64,000 bases of DNA, taken from Vogesella sp. XCS3 (lineage in GTDB: Bacteria > Pseudomonadota > Gammaproteobacteria > Burkholderiales > Chromobacteriaceae). Positions 8,660 through 16,876 of the stretch are shown one piece after another. Each line of letters begins with the position of its first letter. The stretch's first letter is position 1. The notes under the pieces were generated by a model that worked only from the letters and a program-made list of their open reading frames with translations, was not told where the DNA came from and ran no database searches. A program made the position numbers and the translations under genes. The DNA lies in contig NZ_CP085530.1 in NCBI RefSeq assembly GCF_020616155.1, positions 2,996,001-3,060,000 on the forward strand, given 5' to 3'.

Positions 8660-10711
8660 TTAATCCATCAGCTGGCGGTACAGGTAGACCAGCACCCGCG
8701 CCAGTTCTTCGGCAGTTTGCGCCTGGCCGGTGTTACCGCCGTGGCCGCCGCCTTCGGTTTCAAACAGCAGCGCGTCGTGGCCCAGCGCCTGCAGGCGCGC
8801 CACCATCTTGCGCGCGTGCGCCGGGTGTACGCGGTCGTCCTTGCTGCTGGTGGTAAACAGCGCCAGCGGGTAGGCGGTGTCGCCACGCACGTGGTGGTAG
8901 GGCGAGTAGGCCGCCAGCGCGGCGCGCTCGGCGGGGTCGTCCGGGTCGCCGTACTCGTCCACCCAGCTGGCGCCGGCCAGCAGCTGCGTGTAGCGCAGCA
9001 TGTCCAGCAGCGGCACCTCGCACACTACAGCGTTAAACAGCTCGGGGCGCTGCGTAAGGCAGGCGCCTACCAGCAGGCCGCCGTTGCTGCCGCCTTCGAT
9101 GCCCAGCCGGCGCGGGCGGGTGATGCCGCGCGCGATCAGGTCTTCGGCTACCGCGATGAAGTCGTCAAAGCTCACCTGGCGGTTCACGCCCTGTGCTGCC
9201 TGGTGCCAGGCCGGGCCGAACTCGCCGCCGCCGCGGATGTTGGCCACCGCAAACACGCCGCCTTTTTCCAGCCATTGCGGGCCGAAGTTGTCCATGTAGT
9301 AGGGCATCATCGGCACCTCGAAACCGCCGTAGCCGTACAGCAGCGTCGGCGCGTTGCCGTCCTGCGCCAGCCCGGCACGGTGCACCACAAAGTAGGGGAT
9401 GGCGGTGCCGTCCGGCGCGCTGGCGTGGTACTGGGTGGCGACGTAGCCGCTGGCGTCAAACGCGGCCGGTTGCTGGCGCAGCACCTCGGGCTGGCCGCCG
9501 GCTAGCAGGTCCAGCCGGTACAGGCCGGCGGGGGTGAGGAAGTCGCTGTAGCTGTAGTACAGCAGGTTGCTGTGCCACGGCTGGTCGGCAAACTCGATCA
9601 CGCCGCCCTGCGGCAGCGGGTTGGCGTGCGGCTGCCAGTGGCCGTCGGCCCAGCGCAGCGTATCGAGCCGGCTTTTGACGTTGTCGATGACGATGATGGC
9701 CAGCAGATCCAGCGTGGCTTCTACCATTTCTACCGACTGGCGCGTGCCAGGCACAAATAGCGGCTGGATGCGGCCAAGCTGGCCGCTGTCGGCGGCGCAG
9801 GCCACGGCCAGCAGGCTACCCGTGATGTAGTGCTGGCCGGCAAAGTGCCAGTCTTCCGCCAGTTTGACGATCAGGTCGCCGTGGCTGTAGGCCTCGATTT
9901 CGGCACGCGGCGGCAACGGTAGCGCGATCAGGCGATCGCCACTCAATAGGTAATAGGTCTTGCTGTAAAAGCTCTGCGAGGCCTCGATGACGTCGAACGC
10001 GGTAATGGCGCCGGGTGCCAGCGGGTTGGCCGCATCCAGAAAGCGCCACGCGGCCACCATCATCGCGTCTTCGTCCAGCTGCAGCAGCGGCTGCGCGTCG
10101 GCCCAGCTTTGGCCGCGTTGCAGCAGCCACACTTCGCGCGGGTAGCCGGCGCGGGTGAGCTGGCTGTCGTCCCAGGCCGGGCACACGAACACGCTGTCCA
10201 GGTCGCGCCAGGCGATGTGGTTCTTGCCGTAGGGGAAGGCAAAGCCACCAGCCACGAAGGCGCCGTTGGCCAGGTCGAATTCGCGGCTGACGGTGGCATC
10301 GCTGCCGCCGGGGGTAAGGCTAAGCAGCACGCGCGTGGGCTGCAGCGTGTAGTGCGATACGCCGTCCAGGTACCAGTCCACGTCTTCGTCGGCGGCCAGC
10401 TGGTCGATGTCGATCACCGTTTGCCATGCCTGTTCGTTGGCGCGGTAGCTGTCCAGCGTGGTGCGGCGGTAGACGCCGCGCGGGTGGGCATCGTCCTGAT
10501 GGAAGTTGTACAGCCAGCCATCGTGCTCGGCAAAAAACGGAATCTGCCGCGTGTCGCGCAGGTTGGCCAGAATGCTGGCTTGCAAATCGGCAAAGCGCGG
10601 GTCTGTGTCCAGCCGCGCACGCGTCGTGGCGTTCTGGGCGGCTACCCAGTCCAGGGCGGCGGCGTCGTCCAGGCTTTCCAGCCAGGCAAAATTATCGGTG
10701 TGAGTGGTCAT
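8660..10711 (-). CDS. Prolyl oligopeptidase family serine peptidase (S9)
   Basis: A 683-residue S9-type peptidase: an N-terminal seven-bladed beta-propeller (about residues 70-410) that filters substrates, followed by an alpha/beta-hydrolase domain. The catalytic triad is visible at about Ser542 (EGGSNGGLLVG), Asp626 (SSKDDRVHPAH) and His657 (EGGGHGGNTG). It likely cleaves short proline-containing peptides in the cytoplasm; no signal peptide is seen. I chose the ATG at 10711 (MTTHTDNFAWLESLD) because it fits the family start. An upstream in-frame extension to 10954 has no similarity to the family and overlaps the divergent gene. A GGTTGGCCGCA copy lies 17 bp upstream. Confidence 0.93.
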   Translation of the reverse strand: MTTHTDNFAWLESLDDAAALDWVAAQNATTRARLDTDPRFADLQASILANLRDTRQIPFFAEHDGWLYNFHQDDAHPRGVYRRTTLDSYRANEQAWQTVIDIDQLAADEDVDWYLDGVSHYTLQPTRVLLSLTPGGSDATVSREFDLANGAFVAGGFAFPYGKNHIAWRDLDSVFVCPAWDDSQLTRAGYPREVWLLQRGQSWADAQPLLQLDEDAMMVAAWRFLDAANPLAPGAITAFDVIEASQSFYSKTYYLLSGDRLIALPLPPRAEIEAYSHGDLIVKLAEDWHFAGQHYITGSLLAVACAADSGQLGRIQPLFVPGTRQSVEMVEATLDLLAIIVIDNVKSRLDTLRWADGHWQPHANPLPQGGVIEFADQPWHSNLLYYSYSDFLTPAGLYRLDLLAGGQPEVLRQQPAAFDASGYVATQYHASAPDGTAIPYFVVHRAGLAQDGNAPTLLYGYGGFEVPMMPYYMDNFGPQWLEKGGVFAVANIRGGGEFGPAWHQAAQGVNRQVSFDDFIAVAEDLIARGITRPRRLGIEGGSNGGLLVGACLTQRPELFNAVVCEVPLLDMLRYTQLLAGASWVDEYGDPDDPAERAALAAYSPYHHVRGDTAYPLALFTTSSKDDRVHPAHARKMVARLQALGHDALLFETEGGGHGGNTGQAQTAEELARVLVYLYRQLMD

Positions 10712-10862
10712 CGGGGGCAGGGCAAAAGGTTGGCCGCAAGGCAGCAATGGGCGGATTGTGCGGCAGTTTGCACGGCCAGGGAAGCGGGCGGTACGCCGGG
10801 CCGCGCGGTGCGGGCACGCAGCTGGCATAATGCAGGCATCCCTGCTGCTACCGGAGCTTGCC

Positions 10863-11351
10863 ATGCAGAAAACCGCCCTGATACTGGCCACCTTGCTGGC
10901 CGCCAGCCCGCTATGGGCCAAGCCTGTTACCGCCCGCCAGGCGGCCACGTGCAAGACACAGGCCAGCTGTGCCTATTTTGGCGATGTGTATAGCGGCGAC
11001 CGTGCCTTTCGCACCGCCGTGCAGGCCGTGTTCCGCGGCAGCGGCAACAAGGCCCCCGCCTGGGTGGCTGCGGGGGTGATGTCGCCGCTACTGCCGATAC
11101 AGCAAGGGCGCGAGCTCTACCTGCGCGGCAGCGTGTGCCAGCCGCACAACTGCCCGCATCAGCTGTGGGTGCTCTACCAGCCGCGCCGCCAGCAACTGGT
11201 GGCGCGCTACACCCGTGAAGACGGCAGCGAGGTGTGGCTAGGCCGCCCGTCTGCCGCACAAAAAGCGCTGCTGCAAGACGAAAACGACCCCGCCTCGCCA
11301 CTGGCCGGCAAGCTCACCGACAGCACACCGCTGCCGCTGGTGTTGCCGTAA
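10863..11351 (+). CDS. Ivy-family periplasmic lysozyme inhibitor
   Basis: A 162-residue exported protein with a clear signal peptide (MQKTALILATLLAASPLWA, cleavage near residue 19). The hallmark loop CQPHNC is at about residues 92-97; in Ivy proteins of the CKPHxC type this loop plugs the active site of C-type lysozyme. Four cysteines (30, 36, 92, 97) could form two disulfides. It would act in the periplasm, protecting peptidoglycan from host lysozyme or from autolysins. ATG 10863 was chosen for its signal peptide and GGAG ribosome site. The gene is short for an open frame that begins far upstream without family similarity. Confidence 0.85.
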   Translation: MQKTALILATLLAASPLWAKPVTARQAATCKTQASCAYFGDVYSGDRAFRTAVQAVFRGSGNKAPAWVAAGVMSPLLPIQQGRELYLRGSVCQPHNCPHQLWVLYQPRRQQLVARYTREDGSEVWLGRPSAAQKALLQDENDPASPLAGKLTDSTPLPLVLP

Positions 11352-11354
11352 GCG

Positions 11355-12257
11355 CTAGCCAGGGTTGGCCGCCAGCGCGGCCTTCAGGTAGTCGATCCAC
11401 AAGCGCATGGCCTGCGGCAGGTGGCGGCCGCTGGGGTAGTACAGGTACAGCCCAGGCATGGCAGGGCACCAGTCGGCCAGGATGCGCGTCACCCGGCCGT
11501 CGGCCATCGCCGCCGCGGCGTAGCCTTCAAAAACCAGCGCAATGCCCAGCCCGGCGGCAGCGGCTTCCACCATCAGCGGTTGCTCCCCCAGCGTCAGTTG
11601 CCCTTGCGGCTGTACTGTCAGCGCCTCGCCATCCTTGGCCAGCTCCCACGCGTATAGTGGCCCGTTGCCGAAACGGTGGCGGATGCCGGCGTGCCGCGCC
11701 AGCTCGGCCGGGTGCTGTGGCGTGCCGTGTTGCGCCAGGTAGCCGGGGCTGGCGATGACGGCAAAGCGCATCGGCGGCCCCACCGGCACTGCCACCATGT
11801 CGGCAGCCAGCGTTTCGCCAAAGCGCATGCCGGCGTCGAAACCCGCACCGACGATATCCACCAGCGTGTCATCGCATACCACGTCCAGCTGAATACCCGG
11901 GTAGCGCTGCAGAAAGCCCGGCAACAGCGGCATCAGCAGCAAGTAGGCCGCAGTGCGCGGCACGTTCAGCCGCAGCAGGCCTTGTGGCTGGGCACGATAG
12001 TCGTTGACCGCCTCCAGCGCGCTGTCGATCTGCCCCAGCGCCGGCCCCAGCCGCGCCAGTAGCGCTTCGCCGGCCTCGGTGGCGGTAACGCTGCGCGTGG
12101 TGCGGTGTAGCAGCCGCACCTGCAGCCGCGCCTCCAGCTGGCGCAAGCTGTGGCTAAGCGCCGACGCGCTGACGCCCAGCTCCAGCGCTGCAGCGCGAAA
12201 ACTGCGGTGGCGTGCCACGCAGGCAAAGGCGTACAGCTCGTTTAGCGGTGGTGTCAT
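11355..12257 (-). CDS. LysR-family transcriptional regulator
   Basis: A 300-residue LysR-type regulator. The N-terminal winged helix-turn-helix (about residues 4-63) has the family pattern SFRAAALELGVSASALSHSLRQLEARL. The C-terminal effector-binding domain spans about 90-295. Such proteins usually control a divergently transcribed neighbour; here that is the SDR gene at 12380, so it probably regulates the SDR plus monooxygenase-decarboxylase pair in response to an unknown small molecule. I chose ATG 12257 (MTPPLNELYAFACV); the longer frame to 12413 runs into the divergent gene. Confidence 0.92.
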   Translation of the reverse strand: MTPPLNELYAFACVARHRSFRAAALELGVSASALSHSLRQLEARLQVRLLHRTTRSVTATEAGEALLARLGPALGQIDSALEAVNDYRAQPQGLLRLNVPRTAAYLLLMPLLPGFLQRYPGIQLDVVCDDTLVDIVGAGFDAGMRFGETLAADMVAVPVGPPMRFAVIASPGYLAQHGTPQHPAELARHAGIRHRFGNGPLYAWELAKDGEALTVQPQGQLTLGEQPLMVEAAAAGLGIALVFEGYAAAAMADGRVTRILADWCPAMPGLYLYYPSGRHLPQAMRLWIDYLKAALAANPG

Positions 12258-12379
12258 TGGTGAATTTTGCTCAGCAAAGCAAGAAAGATAGCCTGGATTG
12301 TAGCGGGTAATGCCTTGCCTTACGCTGTCAGCATGGCTACAGCCACCCCGGTTGGGCCCTGTCTGCAAGGGAATGCACG

Positions 12380-13156
12380 ATGACCACCCCCACTCTCCCC
12401 ATCGCCAGCACACTGGCGGGTAAAACCTTCTGGCTGAGCGGTGCGGCCTCCGGCATTGGCGCCGCTACCGCCCGTGCGCTGGGCGCCGCCGGCGCCAACG
12501 TGCTGTTGGCCGCACGCGACGCCGAACAGGCCGCGCTAGTAGCGCGCGATATCGAAGCCGCCGGTGGTCGCGCCCTGTTTCACCGTACCGACGTGCTGCG
12601 CGAAGCCGATATCGCCGCCTCGGTAGACGCGGCGGTGCGCCACTTCGGCCGCCTGGACGGCGCCTTCAACAACGCCGGCTGGTTGTGCCCGCCTGCGCCG
12701 CTGCACCTGCAGGACGACCACGCGCTACAGATGAGCCTGGACAGCAATGTACGCAGCGTGTTCTGGGCCATGCGCCACCAGATCGCCGCGCTGCTGGCCA
12801 GCGGCGGCGCCATCGTCAACAATGTGTCGATTGCCGGCCAGGTGGGCTTTGGCGGCATCAGCCCGTACGTGGTGAGCAAGCACGCGCTGCTGGGCCTCAC
12901 TCGCACCGCCGCGCTGGAGTACTACGGCCAGGGTATCCGCATCAACAGCGTCAGCCCCGGCGTGGTGGCCAGCCGCATGTCGGCGCAGGGTTTTGGCGAT
13001 GCAGCCAGCCGTGAGGCGTTTACCGCCACCACCCCGGCTGGCCGCGACGGCCAGCCACACGAAATCGCCGCTGCCGTGCTGTTCTTGCTGTCCGATGCAG
13101 CCAGCTTTGCCAGTGGCCACAACCTGGTGCTGGACGGCGGTTACACCGTTGCCTGA
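12380..13156 (+). CDS. SDR-family oxidoreductase
   Basis: A 258-residue classical short-chain dehydrogenase. The dinucleotide-binding motif is SGAASGIGAA (about residue 18), followed by NNAG, the catalytic Ser in NNVSIAG and the YVVSK Tyr-Lys pair near 160; the C terminus LVLDGGYTVA is typical. The substrate is unknown. It is divergent from the LysR regulator and 10 bp upstream of the monooxygenase-decarboxylase fusion gene, so the two enzymes probably act in one small, regulated catabolic or detoxifying step. The 122-bp region shared with the LysR gene should hold the operator; no clear palindrome stood out. Confidence 0.9.
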   Translation: MTTPTLPIASTLAGKTFWLSGAASGIGAATARALGAAGANVLLAARDAEQAALVARDIEAAGGRALFHRTDVLREADIAASVDAAVRHFGRLDGAFNNAGWLCPPAPLHLQDDHALQMSLDSNVRSVFWAMRHQIAALLASGGAIVNNVSIAGQVGFGGISPYVVSKHALLGLTRTAALEYYGQGIRINSVSPGVVASRMSAQGFGDAASREAFTATTPAGRDGQPHEIAAAVLFLLSDAASFASGHNLVLDGGYTVA

Positions 13157-13166
13157 GGAGCCCGCC

Positions 13167-13856
13167 ATGACCCCGTATACCCTGATCGCTCGCCTGGGCC
13201 TGTGCGACGGTGTGGCCGTCGAGGACGCCCGCCTGGCGCTGCAGCAGCTATGCTGGCACACCCGGCGCGAGCCCGGTTGCCTGCGTTTCGAGCCACTGCA
13301 GCAAACCGATGACACCGCCGGCTTCTGGCTGCTGGAAAGCTTTCGCGACGCCGACGCCTTTGCCGCCCACCACGCCGCTGCGCATACCGTGGCCTACCAG
13401 GCGCGCGGCCTTACCCGGCTGCTGCAACACTGGCCGTTGGCCACGCTGCCGCCGCTGGCGCCCGCGCAGCCGGATGACGGCGCCACCCGCTACGCGCGGG
13501 GCCTGGCGCGGCTGGCGCAGGTGGATGGCGAAGCCGGCCAGCGCGTCATCGATGCATTGCAAGGCGTGGCCCCGGCGTTGGCCGCGTACACCATCGCCTT
13601 TCCGTTTGGCGAGGTATACCAGGACGAAGTGCTGACGCTGAAGGAGCGCGAGATCGCCACCATCGCGGCGCTGGCTGCGCTGGGCTATGCCACACCGCAG
13701 TTGAAGGTGCATTTGCACGGTGCGCTGAACGTAGGCTGCAGCCGCGACGAGGTCATCGCGGTGCTGACGCAGATGGCGGTATACGCCGGCTTCCCGGCGG
13801 CCATCAACGCGGTACTGGCGGCAAAAGAGGTATTTGCCGAACGCGACGCGGCGTAA
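13167..13856 (+). CDS. Fusion of an ABM-type monooxygenase domain and a carboxymuconolactone-decarboxylase-like domain
   Basis: A 229-residue two-domain protein. Residues 1 to about 95 look like an antibiotic-biosynthesis-monooxygenase (ABM) ferredoxin-like fold (WHTRREPGCLRFEP...FWLLESFRDADAFAAH). Residues about 105-225 match the carboxymuconolactone decarboxylase family (LTLKEREIATIAALAALGYATPQLKVHLHGALNVG). The CxxC pair of AhpD-type peroxidase members is absent, so thiol peroxidase activity is unlikely. ATG 13167 has a GAGGAG site ten bases upstream and follows the SDR stop closely. The substrate cannot be deduced. Both domains also occur as separate proteins, which makes the fusion noteworthy. 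Confidence 0.82.
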   Translation: MTPYTLIARLGLCDGVAVEDARLALQQLCWHTRREPGCLRFEPLQQTDDTAGFWLLESFRDADAFAAHHAAAHTVAYQARGLTRLLQHWPLATLPPLAPAQPDDGATRYARGLARLAQVDGEAGQRVIDALQGVAPALAAYTIAFPFGEVYQDEVLTLKEREIATIAALAALGYATPQLKVHLHGALNVGCSRDEVIAVLTQMAVYAGFPAAINAVLAAKEVFAERDAA

Positions 13857-13860
13857 GGCG

Positions 13861-13886
13861 GCGGCCAAGCTTGCAGGCTTGGCCGC
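13861..13886. terminator. Hairpin between convergent genes, built from a variant of the dispersed word
   Basis: Perfect 10-bp arms GCGGCCAAGC / GCTTGGCCGC with a 6-nt loop, in the 34 bp between two convergent genes. There is no good T tract, so it may be a weak or bidirectional terminator. Each arm holds TTGGCCGC, the core of the dispersed repeat. Confidence 0.6.
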
Positions 13887-13890
13887 GTGT

Positions 13891-14649
13891 CTAGCCGTAC
13901 ACCTTCCAGAAAAACGCGGCGGTGAGTACGCTGCCCAGCGCCACTACCACCCGCTTTAGCCACAGCGCCGGCAGGCGGCGGGCGAGGCGGGCGCCGGCCA
14001 CGCCGCCGCAGATGGTGCCGGCCAGCATCACCAGCGCGGCGGGCCAGTCCACCAGCCCGGCTGCGATGAAGGTGAGCACGGCTACGCCGGAGATCAGTAC
14101 CGACAGCCAGGTTTTCAGCGCGTTCATGCGGGTGAGCGTGTCCAGCGCAAACAGGCTGTACAGCGCCAGCATCATGATGCCCATGCCGCCGCCGAAGAAA
14201 CCGCCGTAAATGCTGACTACGAACTGCCCCAGCAGCAGCGCGCCGGTGCTGCGGCCAACGTTGGCCGCGTGCTGGCTCATCCAGCGCGTGAGCGTGGCGC
14301 TGAAGGCAAACATGGCGGTGGCGAGCAGGATCAGCCACGGGATCAGCACGTCGAACAGCCGGGGCGACACCACGGTGACCAGCCAGCCGCCCGCCAGGCC
14401 GCCCAGTACGCTGGCGATACTCATGCCTGCCATGGCGCGCTGGCCGGCGAGCTCGCGGCGGAAGGTGAGGCTGCTGGCCACGTAGCCTGGCCATTGCGAT
14501 ACCGAGCTGGTGGCGTTGGCCACGATGGGCGGTACGCCGGCGGCCACCAGTGCCGGGAAGGTAATCAGCGTGCCGCCACCGGCCACGGCGTTGAGGCCGC
14601 CGGCGGCGAAAGCGGCGGCAAACAGCGCTAGCGCGACGGTGAGCGTCAT
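13891..14649 (-). CDS. TSUP (TauE/SafE) family membrane permease
   Basis: A 252-residue integral membrane protein with about eight hydrophobic segments. The N-terminal half has AFAAGGLNAVAGGGTLITFPAL and the second half repeats the pattern in VSIYGGFFGGGMGIMML, the tandem Gly-rich signature of the TauE/SafE sulfite-exporter family. Members move sulfite, sulfoacetate and other organic anions; the substrate here is unknown. ATG 14649 overlaps the last four bases of the ltaE gene upstream (ATGA arrangement), so translation is probably coupled. The longer frame to 15090 is out of place inside ltaE and was rejected. Confidence 0.9.
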   Translation of the reverse strand: MTLTVALALFAAAFAAGGLNAVAGGGTLITFPALVAAGVPPIVANATSSVSQWPGYVASSLTFRRELAGQRAMAGMSIASVLGGLAGGWLVTVVSPRLFDVLIPWLILLATAMFAFSATLTRWMSQHAANVGRSTGALLLGQFVVSIYGGFFGGGMGIMMLALYSLFALDTLTRMNALKTWLSVLISGVAVLTFIAAGLVDWPAALVMLAGTICGGVAGARLARRLPALWLKRVVVALGSVLTAAFFWKVYG

Positions 14650-15677
14650 GCGGCCAGCACGCTGGCGAATACGGCGACGACGCGGTCCAGCTCGCTGCGG
14701 CCAACCTGCCAGTGCGTTACCAGCCGCATCAGGCCGTGTTCCGGCCCGTTGGCCTTGATGTTGGCCGCAGCCAGCGCGGCCATCAGGCGGCTGCTGTCCA
14801 GCGTGGCGGGCAGGCGGAACCACACCATATTGATGTGGACATCGTCCAGGTTCACTTCCACGCCGGGCAAGGCGGCCAGCTGTTCGGCCAGATAGCGGGC
14901 GTTGGCGTGGTCTTCCGGCAGGCGCGCCACCATGTCGGTGAGCGCCAGCAGGCCCGGCGCGGCCAGTACGCCGGCCTGGCGCAGGCCGCCGCCCAGCAGC
15001 TTGCGGTTTTTGCGGGCGCGGGCGATGAAGGCAGCCGGGCCGGCCAGGATGGAGCCCACCGGTGCGGCCAGGCCCTTGGACAGGCAGCACATCACGGTGT
15101 CGCTGTAGCGGGTGATGTCACGCACGTCGCAGCCCAGGTGCACGGCGGCGTTGAACACGCGCGCGCCGTCCAGGTGCACCGGTACGCCGTGCTGCTGTGC
15201 CACCTCCCACACCGCCGCCATGTCGGCCAGCTGGATGACGCAGCCGTTGCTGTGCGCGTTTTCCAGGCAGATCAGGCCGGTGCGCGGCCAGTGGATGTCT
15301 TCGCCGTCACGGATGCGTTTTTTCACCTCGGCGGCGGGCAGTACGCCGTTAGCACTGGCGATGGTGCGCAGCTGCACGCCGGCAATGACGGCGGCGCCGC
15401 CGGTTTCGTGCCACACGATATGGCAGTCGTCGCCCAGAATCACCTCGTCGCCGCGCTGGCAGTGGGTAAACAGCGCCAGCTGGTTGCCAAAGTTGCCGCT
15501 GGGCACGAACAGTGCGGCTTCTTTGCCCAGCAGGCGTGCGGCCAACGTTTCCAGCTCGCGTACGGTAGGGTCGTCGCCGTAAACGTCGTCGCCAACGATG
15601 GCGTTGGCCATGGCCTGGCGCATGGCCGGGGTGGGGTGGGTGACGGTATCGCTGCGCAAATCGGTAACGGTGGACAT
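14646..15677 (-). CDS. ltaE: Low-specificity L-threonine aldolase
   Basis: A 343-residue pyridoxal-phosphate enzyme of fold type I that splits L-threonine and L-allo-threonine into glycine and acetaldehyde. The N terminus TDLRSDTVTHPTPAMRQAM is the family signature; HLDGARVFNAA and the PLP lysine in CLSKGLAAPVGS (about residue 205) are present. ATG 15677 follows AGGAG. It is translationally coupled to the TSUP permease gene downstream. A transcription terminator lies just upstream of the gene, so ltaE must use its own promoter or depend on readthrough. Three copies of the dispersed TTGGCCGCA word lie in it. Confidence 0.95.
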   Translation of the reverse strand: MSTVTDLRSDTVTHPTPAMRQAMANAIVGDDVYGDDPTVRELETLAARLLGKEAALFVPSGNFGNQLALFTHCQRGDEVILGDDCHIVWHETGGAAVIAGVQLRTIASANGVLPAAEVKKRIRDGEDIHWPRTGLICLENAHSNGCVIQLADMAAVWEVAQQHGVPVHLDGARVFNAAVHLGCDVRDITRYSDTVMCCLSKGLAAPVGSILAGPAAFIARARKNRKLLGGGLRQAGVLAAPGLLALTDMVARLPEDHANARYLAEQLAALPGVEVNLDDVHINMVWFRLPATLDSSRLMAALAAANIKANGPEHGLMRLVTHWQVGRSELDRVVAVFASVLAA

Positions 15678-15699
15678 GCTGGCTCCTGTGCGGGAAGAA

Positions 15700-15724
15700 A
15701 AACGGCAACCCGAAGGTTGCCGTT
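15700..15724 (-). terminator. Terminator or attenuator between the small zinc-ribbon gene and ltaE
   Basis: AACGGCAACC / GGTTGCCGTT stem with a CGAA loop; on the minus strand it is followed by TTTTTCTT. It lies only 23 bp before the ltaE start, so it ends the upstream gene or acts as a leader attenuator for ltaE. Confidence 0.75.
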
Positions 15725-15800
15725 GTCGTGATTCAGGCATTTGCCTGATTGTGCCAGCAGGGGCTGTGCTTATAGAAGCATGATTTTGCCAAAACAGTGT

Positions 15801-16031
15801 TCAGGCGGCGTTGATGTGGTAAGCCGCTTTAATGGCAGCGGCTTTGTCATGGGCGCTTTGCAGGCCGTAGGCGGTCAGGCTGATATCACTACCGCACACG
15901 CAAGCCAGGGTACTGTCGGGCTGCAGGCTGGCCAGGTGGTGGCGGTTTTCGTGCCCGCAAGCGGGGCAGGCGATGACCACGGTGGCCTTGTAGTGTTTGT
16001 CCAGGTCTATATCAAAGCGCGGCGACTTCAT
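15801..16031 (-). CDS. Small zinc-ribbon-like protein, function unknown
   Basis: A 76-residue protein with CPAC at about residues 23-26 and CVCG at about 43-46, a plausible four-Cys zinc site separated by 16 residues. The rest is mildly charged with no membrane segment. I do not recognise a named family. It is flanked by a hairpin terminator on each side, so it forms its own transcription unit. The ATG (MKSPRFDID) follows a GAGAG-like stretch. That it is a real gene is supported by the isolated terminators and chromosomal codon use. Confidence 0.65.
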   Translation of the reverse strand: MKSPRFDIDLDKHYKATVVIACPACGHENRHHLASLQPDSTLACVCGSDISLTAYGLQSAHDKAAAIKAAYHINAA

Positions 16032-16054
16032 CAGGATGCTCTCCCATAAAAGAC

Positions 16055-16083
16055 AAGAACCTCCGCTGGCAGCGGAGGTTCTT
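16055..16083 (-). terminator. Terminator after the diiron-protein operon
   Basis: Perfect 12-bp stem AAGAACCTCCGC / GCGGAGGTTCTT with a 5-nt loop; on the minus strand a TTCTTGTCTTTT tract follows. It ends the two-gene operon at 16124-17481. Confidence 0.85.
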
Positions 16084-16123
16084 CAACTTAGGAAGATGGC
16101 CGGCTTATTTCAAGTCATCTTGC

Positions 16124-16876
16124 TTAACGGCGGTGGCGGAAAGTGGACAGGCCTACCGGCAGCTCGGCAAACCAGTTGATGAAGCGCATCACGTCTTCGC
16201 CCTGGTAAATGCTGCCGTGCTGGGGGCACAACATGTCGATCTTCATGCGGCTGGCGCGCTCGCACCAGTCCAGCTTGGCTTCGGTCGAGCCCATCCAGCG
16301 GCGGTGGAAGCCTTCGGCGTGGCGGATGTGCTTGTCGAAGTCACGCACGAACAGCTCGTCCTCTTCCGGTGGCATCAGGGCCGCGCCCACGTCGCCGCTA
16401 AACAGGATGCGGGCGTCCGGGTCGTACAGGTGGAAGTTGCCGGAAGAGTGCAGGAAGTGCGCCGGTACGTACTCGATCTGGCCGCTGCCCAGCGGCATGC
16501 TCATGCCCTCGTCCGGGATGGCGGCCAGCGAGTTTTCGTCGCCGCCAAAGTGCGGGATGAAGCTGCTCCACAGGCGGCTCACGTAGCAGCGGATATCGGG
16601 GTTGCATTCCAGCCACAGGCCCAGCGACGAGATGATGTCCGGGTCCTGGTGCGAGGCAAACAGGTAGCGGATAGCCATCGGGTCCACAATGGTGGACAGC
16701 GCGGCAAACACGGCGGGGAAGATTTCGCTGCCACCGGGGTCGGTTAGCAGATTGTCGCCTTCGCGGCTGATCAGGTATTCGTTGGTGTCGATCACGCAGT
16801 TGGGCTTGGACGGGTCGCGGGCGATGACGACCCAGCGGTGGCTGCCTTCCTGGTAGATGGTCTGGGCGGTCTTCAT
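16124..16876 (-). CDS. Oxygen-binding diiron protein of the metallo-beta-lactamase fold (ODP-like)
   Basis: A 250-residue metallo-beta-lactamase-fold protein resembling the diiron domain of flavodiiron proteins without the flavodoxin part. Iron-ligand candidates are visible: His76, Asp78 and Asp80 in SHQDPD, His143 in HFLHSSGNF, Asp162 in FSGDVGAAL and His220 in CPQHGS. This matches the ODP type described in Treponema denticola (Muok and colleagues), where the diiron site senses oxygen for a soluble chemoreceptor. The ATG at 16876 overlaps the stop of the upstream chemoreceptor-like gene by ATGA, so the two are translationally coupled. The sensory role here is inferred from that pairing. Confidence 0.85.
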   Translation of the reverse strand: MKTAQTIYQEGSHRWVVIARDPSKPNCVIDTNEYLISREGDNLLTDPGGSEIFPAVFAALSTIVDPMAIRYLFASHQDPDIISSLGLWLECNPDIRCYVSRLWSSFIPHFGGDENSLAAIPDEGMSMPLGSGQIEYVPAHFLHSSGNFHLYDPDARILFSGDVGAALMPPEEDELFVRDFDKHIRHAEGFHRRWMGSTEAKLDWCERASRMKIDMLCPQHGSIYQGEDVMRFINWFAELPVGLSTFRHRR

